Below are positions 26,831 through 38,511 of a stretch of 64,000 nucleotides of DNA, one piece after another. Position 1 is the stretch's first letter. The number at the start of each line of letters is the position of its first letter. Origin of the DNA: Bryopsis sp. KO-2023 (Eukaryota > Chlorophyta > Ulvophyceae > Bryopsidales > Bryopsidaceae); NCBI GenBank assembly GCA_030272585.1, contig BSYQ01000007.1:121001-185000 (forward strand). The letters run 5' to 3'. Under the pieces are notes generated by a model, which saw only the letters and a list, made by a program, of their open reading frames with translations, was not told the DNA's origin and searched no databases. Position numbers and translations under genes: made by a program.

Positions 26831-27577
26831 ATGTCGGCTAATGGCTCTCGGTTTGGTGCAGTCGTATTGATAGCGATGATAGCATCGCTATCTTATGGGA
26901 GGAGCATGGCGGAACAATTCCTGCCTCAGGAGTGCAGTTTACCAGCGGATGGAGGCATTTGTCGGGGTGCTTTCGAAAAATTCTTTTTTGACACTGAAAC
27001 GCAGAATTGCCGACGATTTCTTTATGGTGGCTGTGGAGGAAACGCAAACAACTTCGACACCAGCCAGGAGTGCGGGCAGGCGTGCACACGACCAGCTCTA
27101 GCTGAGACTAGCAAAGGTTTTGGTTATCTAGCCGAGCCACCAGTCGAAAGTGACGGGGGCATTGACACATTTGAAGGACAAGGTCTGGATCCAGTGGAAA
27201 CAAGCGAGTCGGTCAAGGATCCATGCTCCCTCCCCCAAGACCCTGGCCCCTGCAGAGGAATGTTCTCGAGGTTTTTCTTCGACCGATCAGAAATGGGCTG
27301 TCGCGAGTTCACTTTTGGAGGTTGTGGAGGCAACGAGAACAACTTCGACGTGCAACAGGAGTGTGTTTTGACGTGCGCGCCGCCAAAACTTGTGGGTAGA
27401 ACATCTCCCCAAAGCACTGAGCATTTGAAGCATCTGGTCCAGGAAGGACCTGGAAAGACCAACGTGGATTCGAAGGCGTTGCAACAGAGTTCTGCGAATC
27501 AAGGGGTCGAAGTGCTTTTGGCTGTTTCTCTCAGTGCTTTGCTCGTGGTTGGTGGAGCTCTTTGGGGAATGGTGTAA
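26831..27577 (+). CDS. Double Kunitz/BPTI-type protease inhibitor with C-terminal hydrophobic anchor
   Basis: A single exon of 248 residues. A signal peptide (GAVVLIAMIASLSYGRSMA) is followed by two complete Kunitz domains, each with the six canonical Cys: Cys35-Cys85 and Cys132-Cys182. The spacing C-x8-C and the block GGCGGN(A/E)NNF are typical. Kunitz domains block serine proteases by inserting P1 into the S1 pocket. P1 is Arg45 (CRGAF) and Arg142 (CRGMF), predicting trypsin inhibition. The C-terminus ends in a bare hydrophobic run (LLAVSLSALLVVGGALWGMV) after small residues. This fits a GPI-anchor signal, or less likely a tail anchor, so the inhibitor is probably cell-surface. It is divergent from a protease with trypsin specificity. 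Confidence 0.94.
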   Translation: MSANGSRFGAVVLIAMIASLSYGRSMAEQFLPQECSLPADGGICRGAFEKFFFDTETQNCRRFLYGGCGGNANNFDTSQECGQACTRPALAETSKGFGYLAEPPVESDGGIDTFEGQGLDPVETSESVKDPCSLPQDPGPCRGMFSRFFFDRSEMGCREFTFGGCGGNENNFDVQQECVLTCAPPKLVGRTSPQSTEHLKHLVQEGPGKTNVDSKALQQSSANQGVEVLLAVSLSALLVVGGALWGMV

Positions 27578-28258
27578 CTGGCCAGACCGACATTCTGTGA
27601 CAATCATTAGTAGTACTGTCGCATCACAGTCGTCTTATCGACCTGTCCCAGTGAGCCAAAGGGAACTGTCGACGAACGGTGGACTTGTGTAAGGATACCG
27701 TCTCTACAATCTTGTATCGGCCGTGCGTCTTGATAGTTTGTCTTCAGAGAGGCCCGACGAGCGGAGACTTTTAGGTCAGTTCTCCAGATGCTTGCTTGTA
27801 GATGTTGCTCGCATCTTATTCAAGTCACAAAAAGAGAAACAAAACCCATAGGTTCTGTACACTTCTTTGTAAGGTTTTTTCATTTCAGGAGGTTTGAGTG
27901 TATCTGTTGGGGTTGGGAATTGATTGCCAATTATTTTCTGGCTTGGGATGCTTTTTGGGTGTGAGTATTGTCCAGTTTGTGACAATTGTGTGAAATCCTG
28001 AACCCTCAGATGTAGATTTCCCTTCCTCATGTTCATTTAGAAAGGAAACTCTGCCTCTTGTGTACATTTCCCAAAGAAAAAATGACTCCAACGAAGAAAA
28101 TTCTGTTATGTTTTAATCAAACTGTGACAATGAAGTGCATTCAATCTTCAATGCCCGCTTTTTCTTTGAAACAGTGTATTGGCGGGCTCTTTCTTGACGA
28201 AGTCCCAAGGCTCCCAGGTCAACGGTGCTTAGGCACCGTTTCTCAAAAAGTCATTTCG
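27578..28258. other. Intergenic region before the TLC gene
   Basis: This holds the Kunitz gene 3' UTR and the upstream region of the TLC gene. An open frame runs from 28058 into the TLC gene, but its first 67 codons look unlike protein and are treated as 5' UTR. Nothing else is recognised. Confidence 0.4.
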
Positions 28259-29173
28259 ATGGATTTTTCCGCTGAGATCCGTCATGAAGATTTGGATTAT
28301 AGATGGGATTCAACGGTCGTCATGGTGGTGTTCCTGGGCTTCACCATACTCCGATTAGCACTGAACTTTCTGGTGTTTGGGAGGAAGGGTCCGGTTAAAG
28401 GCAATGTGACAATTGGGGACAGGCTCATGGAGGAAGTTTGGTTGGGTACAATCTCCATGTTTCTGGTTGGGTGGTCTTGGGCAGCAATTTCAAGAAACAA
28501 AGTGGGTTGCTCCGTGCTTAATACCCATGCATGCATCAAGGGATGGCCAGATATTACTCTTACTCGGGAAATCGAATTGCTGATGGTGGTTGAGGGGGGT
28601 TGGTATGCCCATCAGCTCAGCCGGGATGCATTGGGGGTAGGCATGCCGATGGAAAGGGATTTGTTCATCCACCACATTGCGACAGTGGGGCTCATCCTTA
28701 CTGGAATGCTGAAGAACTTGGTCATTCTGGGGATCTTGATGCTGGCGCTGTTCAACACGAGCAGTCCCTTCATGCACATTGCGAAAATTGCTTACAATCT
28801 GGACATGCGGCGGCTCCGGGTGGTGTTGTTCGCTCTGTTCGCTGGGGTTTTCTTTGTTACTCGAGTGGTGATGTTGCCGGTGTCCATTTTGAAGTGCATG
28901 ATGATCGATGCCCAGAAGGAAAATGTGGCACTGTTTGGATGGTGGCTGTTTTACTTGGGGAATGCTTTGATGCATGTATTGTACTTCCTTCAGTTGGTTT
29001 GGATGTATCGCATCATAAGAGTGTTGTGGAGGGGAAAGACTGGCTCCACACCCAGAGCTAATAGGAGTGGTGTGAAATCCAGCCCTTTCCACAACAAGGA
29101 TGGAGTCAATGGGGGCTCGACAAATGGTGAACCTGTAAACGGTGGGCAACATAATGGGAAAAAAGACAATTGA
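28259..29173 (+). CDS. TLC-domain multi-pass membrane protein
   Basis: I take the start at the ATG giving MDFSAEIRHEDLDYRWDS (304 residues). An in-frame ATG at 28058 would add 67 residues of poor coding quality. The protein has about six to seven hydrophobic segments, for example VMVVFLGFTILRLALNFLVF and LFALFAGVFFVTRVVMLPVS. It contains MERDLFIHHIATVGLILTG, which matches the D-x3-HH-x2-T core of TLC (TRAM/LAG1/CLN8) proteins. In ceramide synthases the HH pair is needed for acyl transfer to sphingoid bases. The C-terminus is a short soluble Gly/Asn-rich tail with GVNGGSTNGEPVNGG. ER membrane is likely. Ceramide synthase, or another TLC branch such as TLCD or CLN8, cannot be decided by eye. 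It has no introns. Confidence 0.85.
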   Translation: MDFSAEIRHEDLDYRWDSTVVMVVFLGFTILRLALNFLVFGRKGPVKGNVTIGDRLMEEVWLGTISMFLVGWSWAAISRNKVGCSVLNTHACIKGWPDITLTREIELLMVVEGGWYAHQLSRDALGVGMPMERDLFIHHIATVGLILTGMLKNLVILGILMLALFNTSSPFMHIAKIAYNLDMRRLRVVLFALFAGVFFVTRVVMLPVSILKCMMIDAQKENVALFGWWLFYLGNALMHVLYFLQLVWMYRIIRVLWRGKTGSTPRANRSGVKSSPFHNKDGVNGGSTNGEPVNGGQHNGKKDN

Positions 29174-29833
29174 TGAAATCCATGCACGCGGGTTGCACTC
29201 TGGGGACGTGTCATTGGTTTTTGTGATTGGAAAATTTGCTTCATTTTCTGTTTTCGCTCTTGTCTATATATTTTTTTGAATCCACGGCAACAAGGGAAAA
29301 AACTGCACTAAGGTTATTTTTTCGGGTGGGGGGAATTCTGGTGCGGGGATGTGCTTTATGGCAGACAGTGTTTATGGTTTTTTGCACAGCAGGCACCTTT
29401 TCTATTTTTTTTGCCAGGAAGGGTTTTTCTGATTCCAGAGAGGAAGGGGTATGATTGGGGATTTCAAGGCAAGCTTATGTAACCGTTTCCATGCTGGATA
29501 AAGTTCCCTGTTCACTTTAAACAAATCCTTTGTTTTTCACATTTCATACAATCAAATCACATACAACGCCAAACTCCCTGTTTGTTTTCCCACCCTTCTT
29601 CCCCCTACTAATTAATGCCTGCTTTTCCGTTCTTTACTTGATTTTTTCCTTCGAGACGACCTACTCCTCTGCCTATCTCTGCGTTTTGATTCCCTTCGAC
29701 CTGTTTCAAAAAAATCCAACTACTGTTTCATCCAATCTGTTATCATTTAAGCCAGGAACAAACCACCTGTCCATTGAGCAACAAAAGGTATACATAGACG
29801 TGGGTTGTAGGGGGACTTTGGTTTGGCAAAATG
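29174..29833. other. Intergenic region between convergent genes
   Basis: This lies between the TLC stop (+) and the 3' end of the RS-rich gene (-). It is T-rich on the plus strand. No gene or repeat is supported. Confidence 0.4.
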
Positions 29834-32800
29834 TTACCCGTCAACGAAGCACCTGCAAAATATATATATTTTGAAGTATTTGTGATTGACTAAAACATGT
29901 CTATATAATGTACCTCTGTCCTCAGATGCAGAGCTCATGATGCTATTTACAGGGCTCGTTGCTTTATGACGATCAGAGGTGTTTCGGAGTTGAGCTTTCG
30001 AAGTGGCTCCATGATGATTGTGCCTTCTTTTTGCATCCCTGCTCCGGCTCCGACTTCGCCTCTGAAGACTCCTCTTCCTTTGCTTTCTGCTTAAAGTCCA
30101 CACACAACACACACGTCTTTTCAAAAGATCGACAAAAATCGATAAAAAAATAGGAGATGTGGGTATGACTGACAGGCTGTACGAGCATGCATCATCCACT
30201 TGTTTCACCTAATAAAAACGAATCAAAAGAAGATGGCCCGAAGCAACCAACCACCACCTAGAAATGTGGCAGTCAAAGGTTTCCTTTTGCATCCTTCGAT
30301 GTCCATGAACATATTTCACCCAGACAAAAAGATCGCATACTTGGATGGGCTTCTGCTGCGACTGCCTTTTTTCTTGTCGCTGAGTGAGCACCCTCTCTTG
30401 CTCTCCTCCAGATCCTTGGGGCTTCTCGATTGCTCCCTGGCGTTAGCCCTGCTAGCTTTCTTTCGATCATCTTTCCGACCTCGACTGCTTCTATTTGGTT
30501 TCCCACCAGATTTCTCTGGACCATCACCATGTCCTTTACAGCGAGTCGAGGCTGGCAATGGCTCTCCAACATCTGTTGCTCTAGAATGAACAGTAGGCTT
30601 TGCAAAACTGTGAGCCCCAGAACCTGCCTCCCTCTCTGAAAAGCACAGTTATCTTGAGAACTGGGGCCATGAAAAACCAACAATAATGCGTCCAAGTTGA
30701 ATTGAAATGAATTGATGCAAGAACTACGTTTTCGTTCGAATATATCTAAGTGTTATCCTGCAATTAGACTTCATTATTGCAGATTCACTCGGACTTTACT
30801 GGCATTCTTCCCCGAAGGAAACCAAAAACTTGAACGAATCATGAAGCGAATTGACTAGGACCCCTGAACCTCAGCTACCTTTGACATCACATTGAGTTGA
30901 AGCATCATCGCCAATCTCTTGATTTTCAGACCTCCTCTTTCCTTCAGCCGAAGTTATGTCTTTACCCCTCCCTGTAGAGCTCGGTGCATCCGCATCCCTT
31001 TTTACCAAACAACAAACGAAAGCTATGAGAAACACTAACCACCTGAAATAACACCTCAGTTTCTACGGGAGATTCAGTTAAAAGACTAGGCCTACAACCC
31101 ACTCCCGGGTGCAGTCAAGCTGTTTATGAACAGAAAGGTGAGAAGAATGCCTCGACCCAACTGAAACAAGCAATGTAGTCCAGTCAGCTTCTTGTTCCAT
31201 CTCACGGCTTACCCAACTGGCCCTCTTTTTGCCCCTGGAATGCCCTTTTCATCCCCTGACGTCCGATCGACAGTGTTGCCCGAATCTGCCTCCACCTGCT
31301 GAATCCCCATCACAACACACAACCTTCATTCACCAAACACACACCCAAGCTCGTTGACAGCAACCCTTCCATGGGGCCCATGCTCTCTAGGAATAATGCC
31401 AGGTCGCCCATCTCTTACACCAAAGAAAGAACCACCTCGGTCTTACCAGTTGGCTACTGTCCAAAGTGCCCTTTACCTCTGGACTTTCCGCATTAGAATT
31501 GCTAGAGTCAGATGCATACCCCAAGCCAAGTAGATCCATCCCCAGTGGTCCTTCACCGCTGGATTTGCCTCCTTCGCTGTCGTTCGACGTTTCTTTGGAA
31601 GCTAACAACACGGATCGCTCGGCCACCGCCTTCCTGTGAACCTCCATTGCAATGTCCGCTGTGATTTTCCCAAGCAAATACCCACACACAAAAGTTGGCA
31701 CATTATTTATTGCTTGTTGAGAGCGTTCCAGATATTGAATCTTCATTTGCACTACTTCAACTGTTGAAACCACTCTTACTCGGGTGTGAATGCTATGTGC
31801 CGAATCGATTTAAAATCTATTAAAATTCATTATTTTTCTTTCTTTTCCGGACAAGGCAACAGCTCAACGCGAGCTTCTTGAGAAAATCTCACCCAGAAGT
31901 GCATCAGCAACTTCCATGATGATCGGCACAGCCAACCTTGCTGCCTGGCCCTTCCTTGACTCAAAAATCGCTTCTTTCGCAATGTCGACTGACAGCACCA
32001 CAGCCGCAGAATTAGATTGGCGTCGACTGAATTCATGTACCTGTGTGATTCACTGGCATTGAAAAAATCCACCATGCCTTGCACAGCTCTTGATTTTCAA
32101 CTCACCAAACATAGTTTCGGTGACCTCCAGCAACAAAGGCAACGCAATCGCCTTCACAGCTTTGTTTATTTCCACCGATTGCTCCATCGTTTGATCAAGT
32201 CCAGGACCACCTTTCCTACTGTCAGATTTGCCTCCAATTGCCCCAGTCCTACAGAAAATTCCCACCAACAAATTTCCAGATTGAACGAACTGCTCCACCC
32301 TTCTTGAGACGGTTCAACAAACACAATTCTCTTTTCACCGTTGAGCATTTGACTTTTCTGTCAATAGCAATTAATAAAGCATCCGAAAAGGAACCAGACA
32401 TTCAGATATATATATATATATATCATTAACTACAGAATGCGATTTTTATTTAGATATTGTCGATCTTTGTCTCATAGCTTTTGTGTTCGAGCAACACAAT
32501 CAGTGTCAAAACAAATGGTTGATGGTATCCCCACACATGAGTGATCACTGGACAGTACCTAGCTTTCTCCTCAGTGAACCTCCTTGCCTCCCTAACGACA
32601 TTCTCATCCCTCTTTTCGCCGTCCTCTGCCGTTGCTCCTTCCTCGGCTTCAGAAAATATACAATGAATTACTCAGTGAATTCAATATTGAGGCTAAGATT
32701 AGAACCGAGTCAAACTCACCAACTCATTACTAGAAAGTTTTCGTTTTCCCAAAGATGTGGAAGCCTGTACCATTCGTTTGCACGGATAGGCAGTTTTTTG

Positions 32801-34872
32801 GCAGCAATGTGACTAACGTCTGCAATTTTGATTAATTAAGTTGTATGATATTTTGGGAGGAGAAGTTTCTCGGTATATTCTCACAGTTTGGCTGCTTGAT
32901 TCCCCGTTTCATCATTTCTTGCTTGAGCCACTCTGGTACAGCCGACTTTGGTTTCGAAGGAACCAACGGTTGGATCATGCCCAAGCCACCCCCGTCTGAA
33001 TGAAAACAAAAAAACCCATCAAAAATTTCAACTATCAAAACAAGTAGTATCATGCACTATGTTTTTGCCAGATTTTGCTCATGGTCCTATTTACATGCTC
33101 AATCCTATGAAGTACTGATTATCATCAAGAATGGGCAATTTCTTGAGGTGGCTTTTCACTTACTGAGGTCACTCTGTGGAGTATGAGGATGGGGAACGAT
33201 GTAGTGCTGTGCCATCGCTTGAGGAATGATCATTTGACTGAGGTCCACGGGGATCTGTGTGATTGTTGGAGGGGCTTCCTCTTGCCCGGGAGGGGTGTGA
33301 TCAGTCAACTGAGTTTGAGGGGTTGCAGGTACACTCGTAGCATCAACCCCAGGAGTCTACCAAGAATTGAAAATGAACAACAATTAAAAAAAAAAGGCAA
33401 ACTTCACAAGCAGCAACATAATTTCACCAGCATCAGCAATCTTAATGAACTACATTAAGATTATATTGAGCTAGTTGGGAAGACAAGCAGATACACAAGG
33501 TAACCATTACAAAGGTGATTTACTTCAACTGGAAATACTAATTCTTATATTTAGTTCTACTGTTTTTTATTTTTGCTCTTTTCTCCAGGGGTGGACGGAA
33601 AGGAGTATATGTTGCCAAGAAGAGAAGAGAGTTTTCAAAAATGTAGTTCACATTAGTTGGGATGACACAGTTTAGGTGGCTGGCCTCACCTGTGGGGGGT
33701 AATATTGCTGTGGAGCCTGGGCTTGTGTCAAATCGAACTGATTTCCTTGGTGCCCAGCATACTGAGTGTCATACTGATGAAACAGAAAAATCCCTCAGAA
33801 AAAATCACAAGGATATGGACCTAGGCCAAAGATCCCCTAAAATCATGTGATCGATATTGCATGTGATTGATATTGGACATGCGATCGATATAGATGCAAC
33901 TAGATGGCAATACAAAAACAAAACAGAGAAAAGTGTGATTCCAGTATTGAAGATCTATATTGGTCCCCGTCCAAGCTACACAAAAACTAAGCAAAAACCA
34001 TAGACTGCCTATTGTCTGAATGACGCAAGATGAAATCAGCTGGGATTCACAATCCAAGAATACTATAAGAGTGGGAGCGCAGAAAACAGAAAATGGACCT
34101 AAACAATGAATAAAAAAATCAAAGGATTGGAACCATTCCTCAAGGAATCCTCAAGGGATGAGGCAAGGTGGAGTGTGGGAGCTAGGTCCAGGCTCCATCA
34201 GTTTTTCAACTCCAACGATTGTGGATCAACCTTGCATACAAATCGTACTTGAACGATAGACGCATCGATGGATACATTCAGATTTTGGAGCACTCCAGAC
34301 ATCTTTGAATCCAAACATGGAATCAATTCTTTACAGTTCGATAAATCGAATCCTCCAACACCCCGGTTCCTGTTCACTGAAATCACCTGTTGATAATGGT
34401 AGTACTCCTGAAATTGCTGGTGGGGATCTTGAAAGTATTGGCTCTGAGCAGCAATTTGGTCAGGCCCCTGACCTGGCTGTTGTTCATGCTGTGTTTGTTG
34501 CTGTGGCTCCTGGCCACCGTAATATCCTCCTATCCACTGCCCATGTTCATTCCAGTAACTCTGCCCAGGTAACCCACTGGGGGCCTGCCCCTGTGGGGGT
34601 TGAGCATATCCTCCACTGTAAACAGTGCTCTCTGGCAAACTAACAGCTGGCTCATCGGGGGGAGGCGGGGGGGGTGGGGGCGGGGGCGCGAAAGCTTGGG
34701 ACTGAGGCTGCTGGGGGTAGCCCAGTTCTTGATGCTGCTGGGGATTTGGGATGCTTGGTGGGTTGCCAGGGTAGAAGGGGTAACTAGGGGTAGCATTAGG
34801 AACCAGGGGTCCTTGATCAGGGTTCAGTGGGGCTGGAACTTGGATTCCATATGCTTGGTTGTGAGGGTCCAT
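29834..34872 (-). CDS. Arg/Ser-rich nuclear protein with Pro/Gln/Tyr-rich N-terminus (SR-related)
   Basis: This is a multi-exon gene whose first exons I can join in phase: 34387-34872, 33690-33761, 33164-33356 and 32885-32995. The start MDPHNQAYGIQVPAPLNPDQ leads a region rich in Pro, Gln and Tyr with a poly-Pro run (FAPPPPPPPPPP). Exon 4 carries SAVPEWLKQEMMKRGIKQP. Later coding blocks, less surely bounded, are VVREARRFTEEKAR (near 32580), MEQSVEINKAVKAIALPLLL (32.1-32.2 kb), AARLAVPIIMEVADALL (31.9 kb), and PTFVCGYLLGKITADIAMEV (31.6 kb). Two RS segments follow: SRSRSPSK (near 30350) and RRSRSRSRDAKRRH (near 30030). The PEW(L/I)xxE motif plus RS tail recalls PNISR-type splicing-associated proteins; this is tentative. 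Nuclear speckle localisation is expected. The 3' end is approximate and some middle exon borders are unresolved. Confidence 0.65.
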
Positions 34873-35575
34873 TGATTTCTGGATTTCCAGATTTTCACCC
34901 CACACTTCATCCACCAGACCCGATTTTACCCCACTCTGTCTTCTGAATATGAATTCGACCAAGATCACACCCTAACTGAACAAAGAACAGGAAAGGAAAA
35001 AGTTTGAGAGGATCATATAAAAAGTGTGAAAATGGGAAGTTTCAGCAAAAAAACAACGAGCTTTAAAACCGCAGCCATATTTTTCGGTTGGAATCTGGTC
35101 TGTGCCCGCAAGGAGGAAATGAATGGAAACGAAAACAGGCGCTCGTTTGCCAACCAAGCATCACTTTTCTCGCAGCTCGTTTATAAGCGTTTTCTTTTGT
35201 CTTAAGCGTCAGAACTGAATAAGAATGAGACCAATATTCGATACCTGTACTCAACGAAACGCAACAACCGACCGAGGACGCCAGCAGAGTATCAGGTACG
35301 TTTCCTCCACACAAATCGAATTTTTTTTGCTTCGTGTCGTACAGTAAGGCTTTGCATCTGGTAAAAAGCGAAAAAGAGCCCCGGTCGCAGAACGTTGGCG
35401 CGACCATCAGAATCCCGAGTTTCTGGCATTGTGCGTTTTTGTTGGACGAAACTCAAAAGTCAACCGTCAGCTCAAGGATTGGCACTCGTTTCCCCGACGC
35501 TCCCCTCGGCAGCTCCTGGCGTATAGACCAGAGCCTAGTAGTTTTTGAGAAAACCGCCAGGCGGTTCTCTGTAGA
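34873..35575. promoter_or_regulatory. Divergent promoter region of RS-rich and coiled-coil genes
   Basis: About 700 bases separate the two divergent start codons. Open frames here (for example 35334-35579 plus) are antisense or unspliced and lack domain signals. A non-coding 5' exon for either gene may lie here. Assigned from layout. Confidence 0.4.
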
Positions 35576-37030
35576 ATGACGAAGACTGATCAGGTGCGTG
35601 GGGAACGAGTCATCCTGAAGCGCTCTTTTGCTCTGGAGTTTCAACCGATAGGGAGGAGAGGCTAGGACCCCGAAGTCACAGATCGGGCGTCCAGATCAGA
35701 GACGTTCGTTTGGTTAACGAAACTCTTTTCCACTCCAACGCAGACAGCTGACAAACCGTCACTGGCGTTTCTAGCAAAAGATGAAATCAAGGTATTGCCT
35801 CTTATATTCTCATCAGTGGTGCAAGCTTCATAGAATAAACATTGCTTTTTATTCCATAAACCAGCCAAACTAACAGAAAAGTGGGAATTGGGGACAATCT
35901 TGTCGGTTTCTTTAAAACACTTGCTCGAACTAAGTATCAGAGATTTGAAGGAAGGAAATGTGCACTCCTCTTTGAAATTCGTCGTCTTCTATACCCAATT
36001 TTTTGAGACCGCTTTTTTTGGGAAAAAGAAAATCAAGAATTGGGTCCAATGGAATCCTCCAAAAACAGCAAAACGAATTCCTGGGCCTGAGATCGAATTC
36101 TGCAGCCAACTTATGTCTTGTATGGTTGGAAATCTCAAACAGGAGCTCCAAGATGACCATGATAATCTGTGCGACCAAATTAAAATCTTGAAAAAGGTCT
36201 GTCCATGATTTCATGTTACCAACGTTGTTTTAAACTGTTGACCTTGTGTTTCCCAATCATTGAAAAGAATTGAGAATTAAGGCCAGAATATCAGAAAGTA
36301 TGTCCAATCCACAGACAAGATCAGTGACCTGAGCCAATCAGAGTCACCATTTTCGTTTTTGAAAAGGATATATCTAAACCGAGTAGTTGTATCTGTTAGT
36401 TGTAAAGTATTTTGGTACAAATAATTCTTGCTGAAATCCTGAGAATTTTGAGAATTTTGGTCGGTGCCAAACAGGATATGAAAGATTGGCGATGCACATT
36501 TGCCAAGCAAAATGATGAGCACAACAAGGTGGGTGGAAAATTTTGCAAAAAGTCTGGCAAAAAATGGAAAAAAGAGACTGGAAAAGAACTTGTGTCATGA
36601 GGGGCTGGATGGATTTTCTCAAAACCACCTCAACAAAATCGCTAGCTTACACACTCTTTGCACACCTTTTTTCTGCCAAACATAGATATTGAAGGTGCAA
36701 AATCCTGGAAACACATTGATTTAATACGTACTACGATGAAACTTATTTCTTCAACAAAGGAAAAACATAACACCTCATGTCATGATTATTATGATTATTT
36801 TTTTGTGTATTTGAAGCTGGTGGTGGAATCTACCACTGAGAATCCAAGTACAATGGGCAGTAAATTCATCATGTAAATGGCAGGTGTTGACAGATTTGAG
36901 GGAAAAACTGGACAAAGATGTTCAAAATTTGAGAGGCGAATTCCAAAATTTGCGCGCAAAAATCAGAAATCAATTGGAAGAAACTGCAGGGCTCGCTGAT
37001 CGGGTAAATTCCTTGAAAAAAAATATCTAA
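35576..37030 (+). CDS. Small coiled-coil protein of unknown function
   Basis: Five phase-0 exons join to 193 residues: 35576-35593 (MTKTDQ), 35744-35791 (TADKPSLAFLAKDEIK), 35882-36196, 36475-36528 and 36884-37030. All borders are GT-AG and all phases are zero, which supports the model; exon 3 might still hide an intron. The second half is a continuous amphipathic helix: ELQDDHDNLCDQIKILKK, then DMKDWRCTFAKQNDEHNK and VLTDLREKLDKDVQNLRGEF. This predicts a homotypic or heterotypic coiled coil. The size and layout recall small kinetochore or tethering subunits, but I recognise no family. It is transcribed away from the RS-rich gene. Confidence 0.6.
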
Positions 37031-37614
37031 TAAAACCTGTAGCTTGCCAGAATGAACAAAGAAAAGTAATTAGGAATTTATTTTCACTGTGTTCATTCAA
37101 ATTGAACAATCTTACTCAGAAGTGCCAGGTCCTCGGTTGAATAATCCTTCATATCAGTACCCATACTCAGCTTTGAAACCATCACTCAATATATAGCATC
37201 ACTCATTGTTTTGTCATGGTTGGAAGTGTGAATAAGAAGCTGTACGGGAGTCTGCCTATCTTCAATGGTTTATTCCATGTATGTTTGCAGGAACGACGAG
37301 AAACATGACATGCCCTAATGTGCGAAACAAATATAAATTTACAACATAAGGGACAACCAAAACTCTTTCTTTTGGCTTCAGTTCCCGTTCAATTCTGTAA
37401 ACATTTTGAAACACATCAAGCCTTTGGGAGTCCTGTGTACCACTTGCACGACCGACCCCCCCCCCCCACCAAGAAAACACAATCATGCTACAGCTACTGT
37501 TACAATTCTGAATCTGTAATACAACCACCCGCCCGTCCAGCCCAAACTCAGTGAGAACTACAACCAGACAAACTCCCTTCCAGAATATGCATGCAGGCAG
37601 GAGTTGCATATAAC
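37031..37614. other. Intergenic region between convergent genes
   Basis: This is the 3' flank of both the coiled-coil gene (+) and the cyclophilin gene (-). It has a C10 run near 37457. No gene is supported. Confidence 0.4.
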
Positions 37615-38480
37615 CTAGTCCCCATCATCATCTGAGGAATCAGAGTCCACGACGTCGAGCCAAGAATCCAAAATATTGGTCCTTCCCCGTTTACTCCGGT
37701 TGCTGGTTTCCTCTTGATTGCCATCAGGCACTTTTCTTTTGGTCAGCAGCCCCTCTTCCACAGCATCCCTGTGGGTTTACAGAAGGAAGCAACCAATCAA
37801 CCATTAGGATGGATTGTATTTAAGAAAATGGAATCGAACACAGCAATTGGTGGTACCACCAGCAAGAAATGACACCAGCACCACCCCTCCTTGAGAATAT
37901 CCAAACACGGAATTTTGAAATAAAGCGAAAAGCAGCAATAGAAAAGGAAAAACAAAACTCGATCCAAACTGACGCAGAGTGCACAGTATCCGTATCGAAC
38001 TTGTGAAAATTCTCACAGTGCATTTTTGACTTTTCTTTTTCTTCGTACGTACCTGACATTTTCCCTAGCAGTGTTGGATTCTTCTTTTGCTTTGGAACCC
38101 ATTTCTTCCACTGTTTTGGGAGTGTCATCAATGGAATCGTGCGTCCCGTCTCGATTGGTTGCACCACAGCGGGTAACTGCAATGCTGTCCAATGGCACAT
38201 CCCCAGGACCAACCACCAACTCATCCACTTGGTCCAAAACCTCAGTGCCCAGAGTCACTTTCCCAACAACCTGGAACCTCCAGAATGATATACGTTAATT
38301 ACAAACGGTAGTAATTCTTTGTCCAAAGTGTTGAGAGCAAAACCGTCCATCATATCGAGTGCAAGTTCACAAAAACAGCAGATGAACGAGTGGTGTGGTT
38401 GCAAGTATGTATGCCTCTTCTTCAAGAAATGAAAGGATATATATACATATATTATATTTTTATTATTTTTATTTTATTCT

Positions 38481-38511
<31 letters not shown>

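Noticed and set aside
28058-28258. 67-codon N-terminal extension of the TLC protein
   Set aside because: It is rich in Cys and Lys with no targeting pattern, and the membrane domain starts right after the later ATG. I kept the later start, though the longer form is not excluded.
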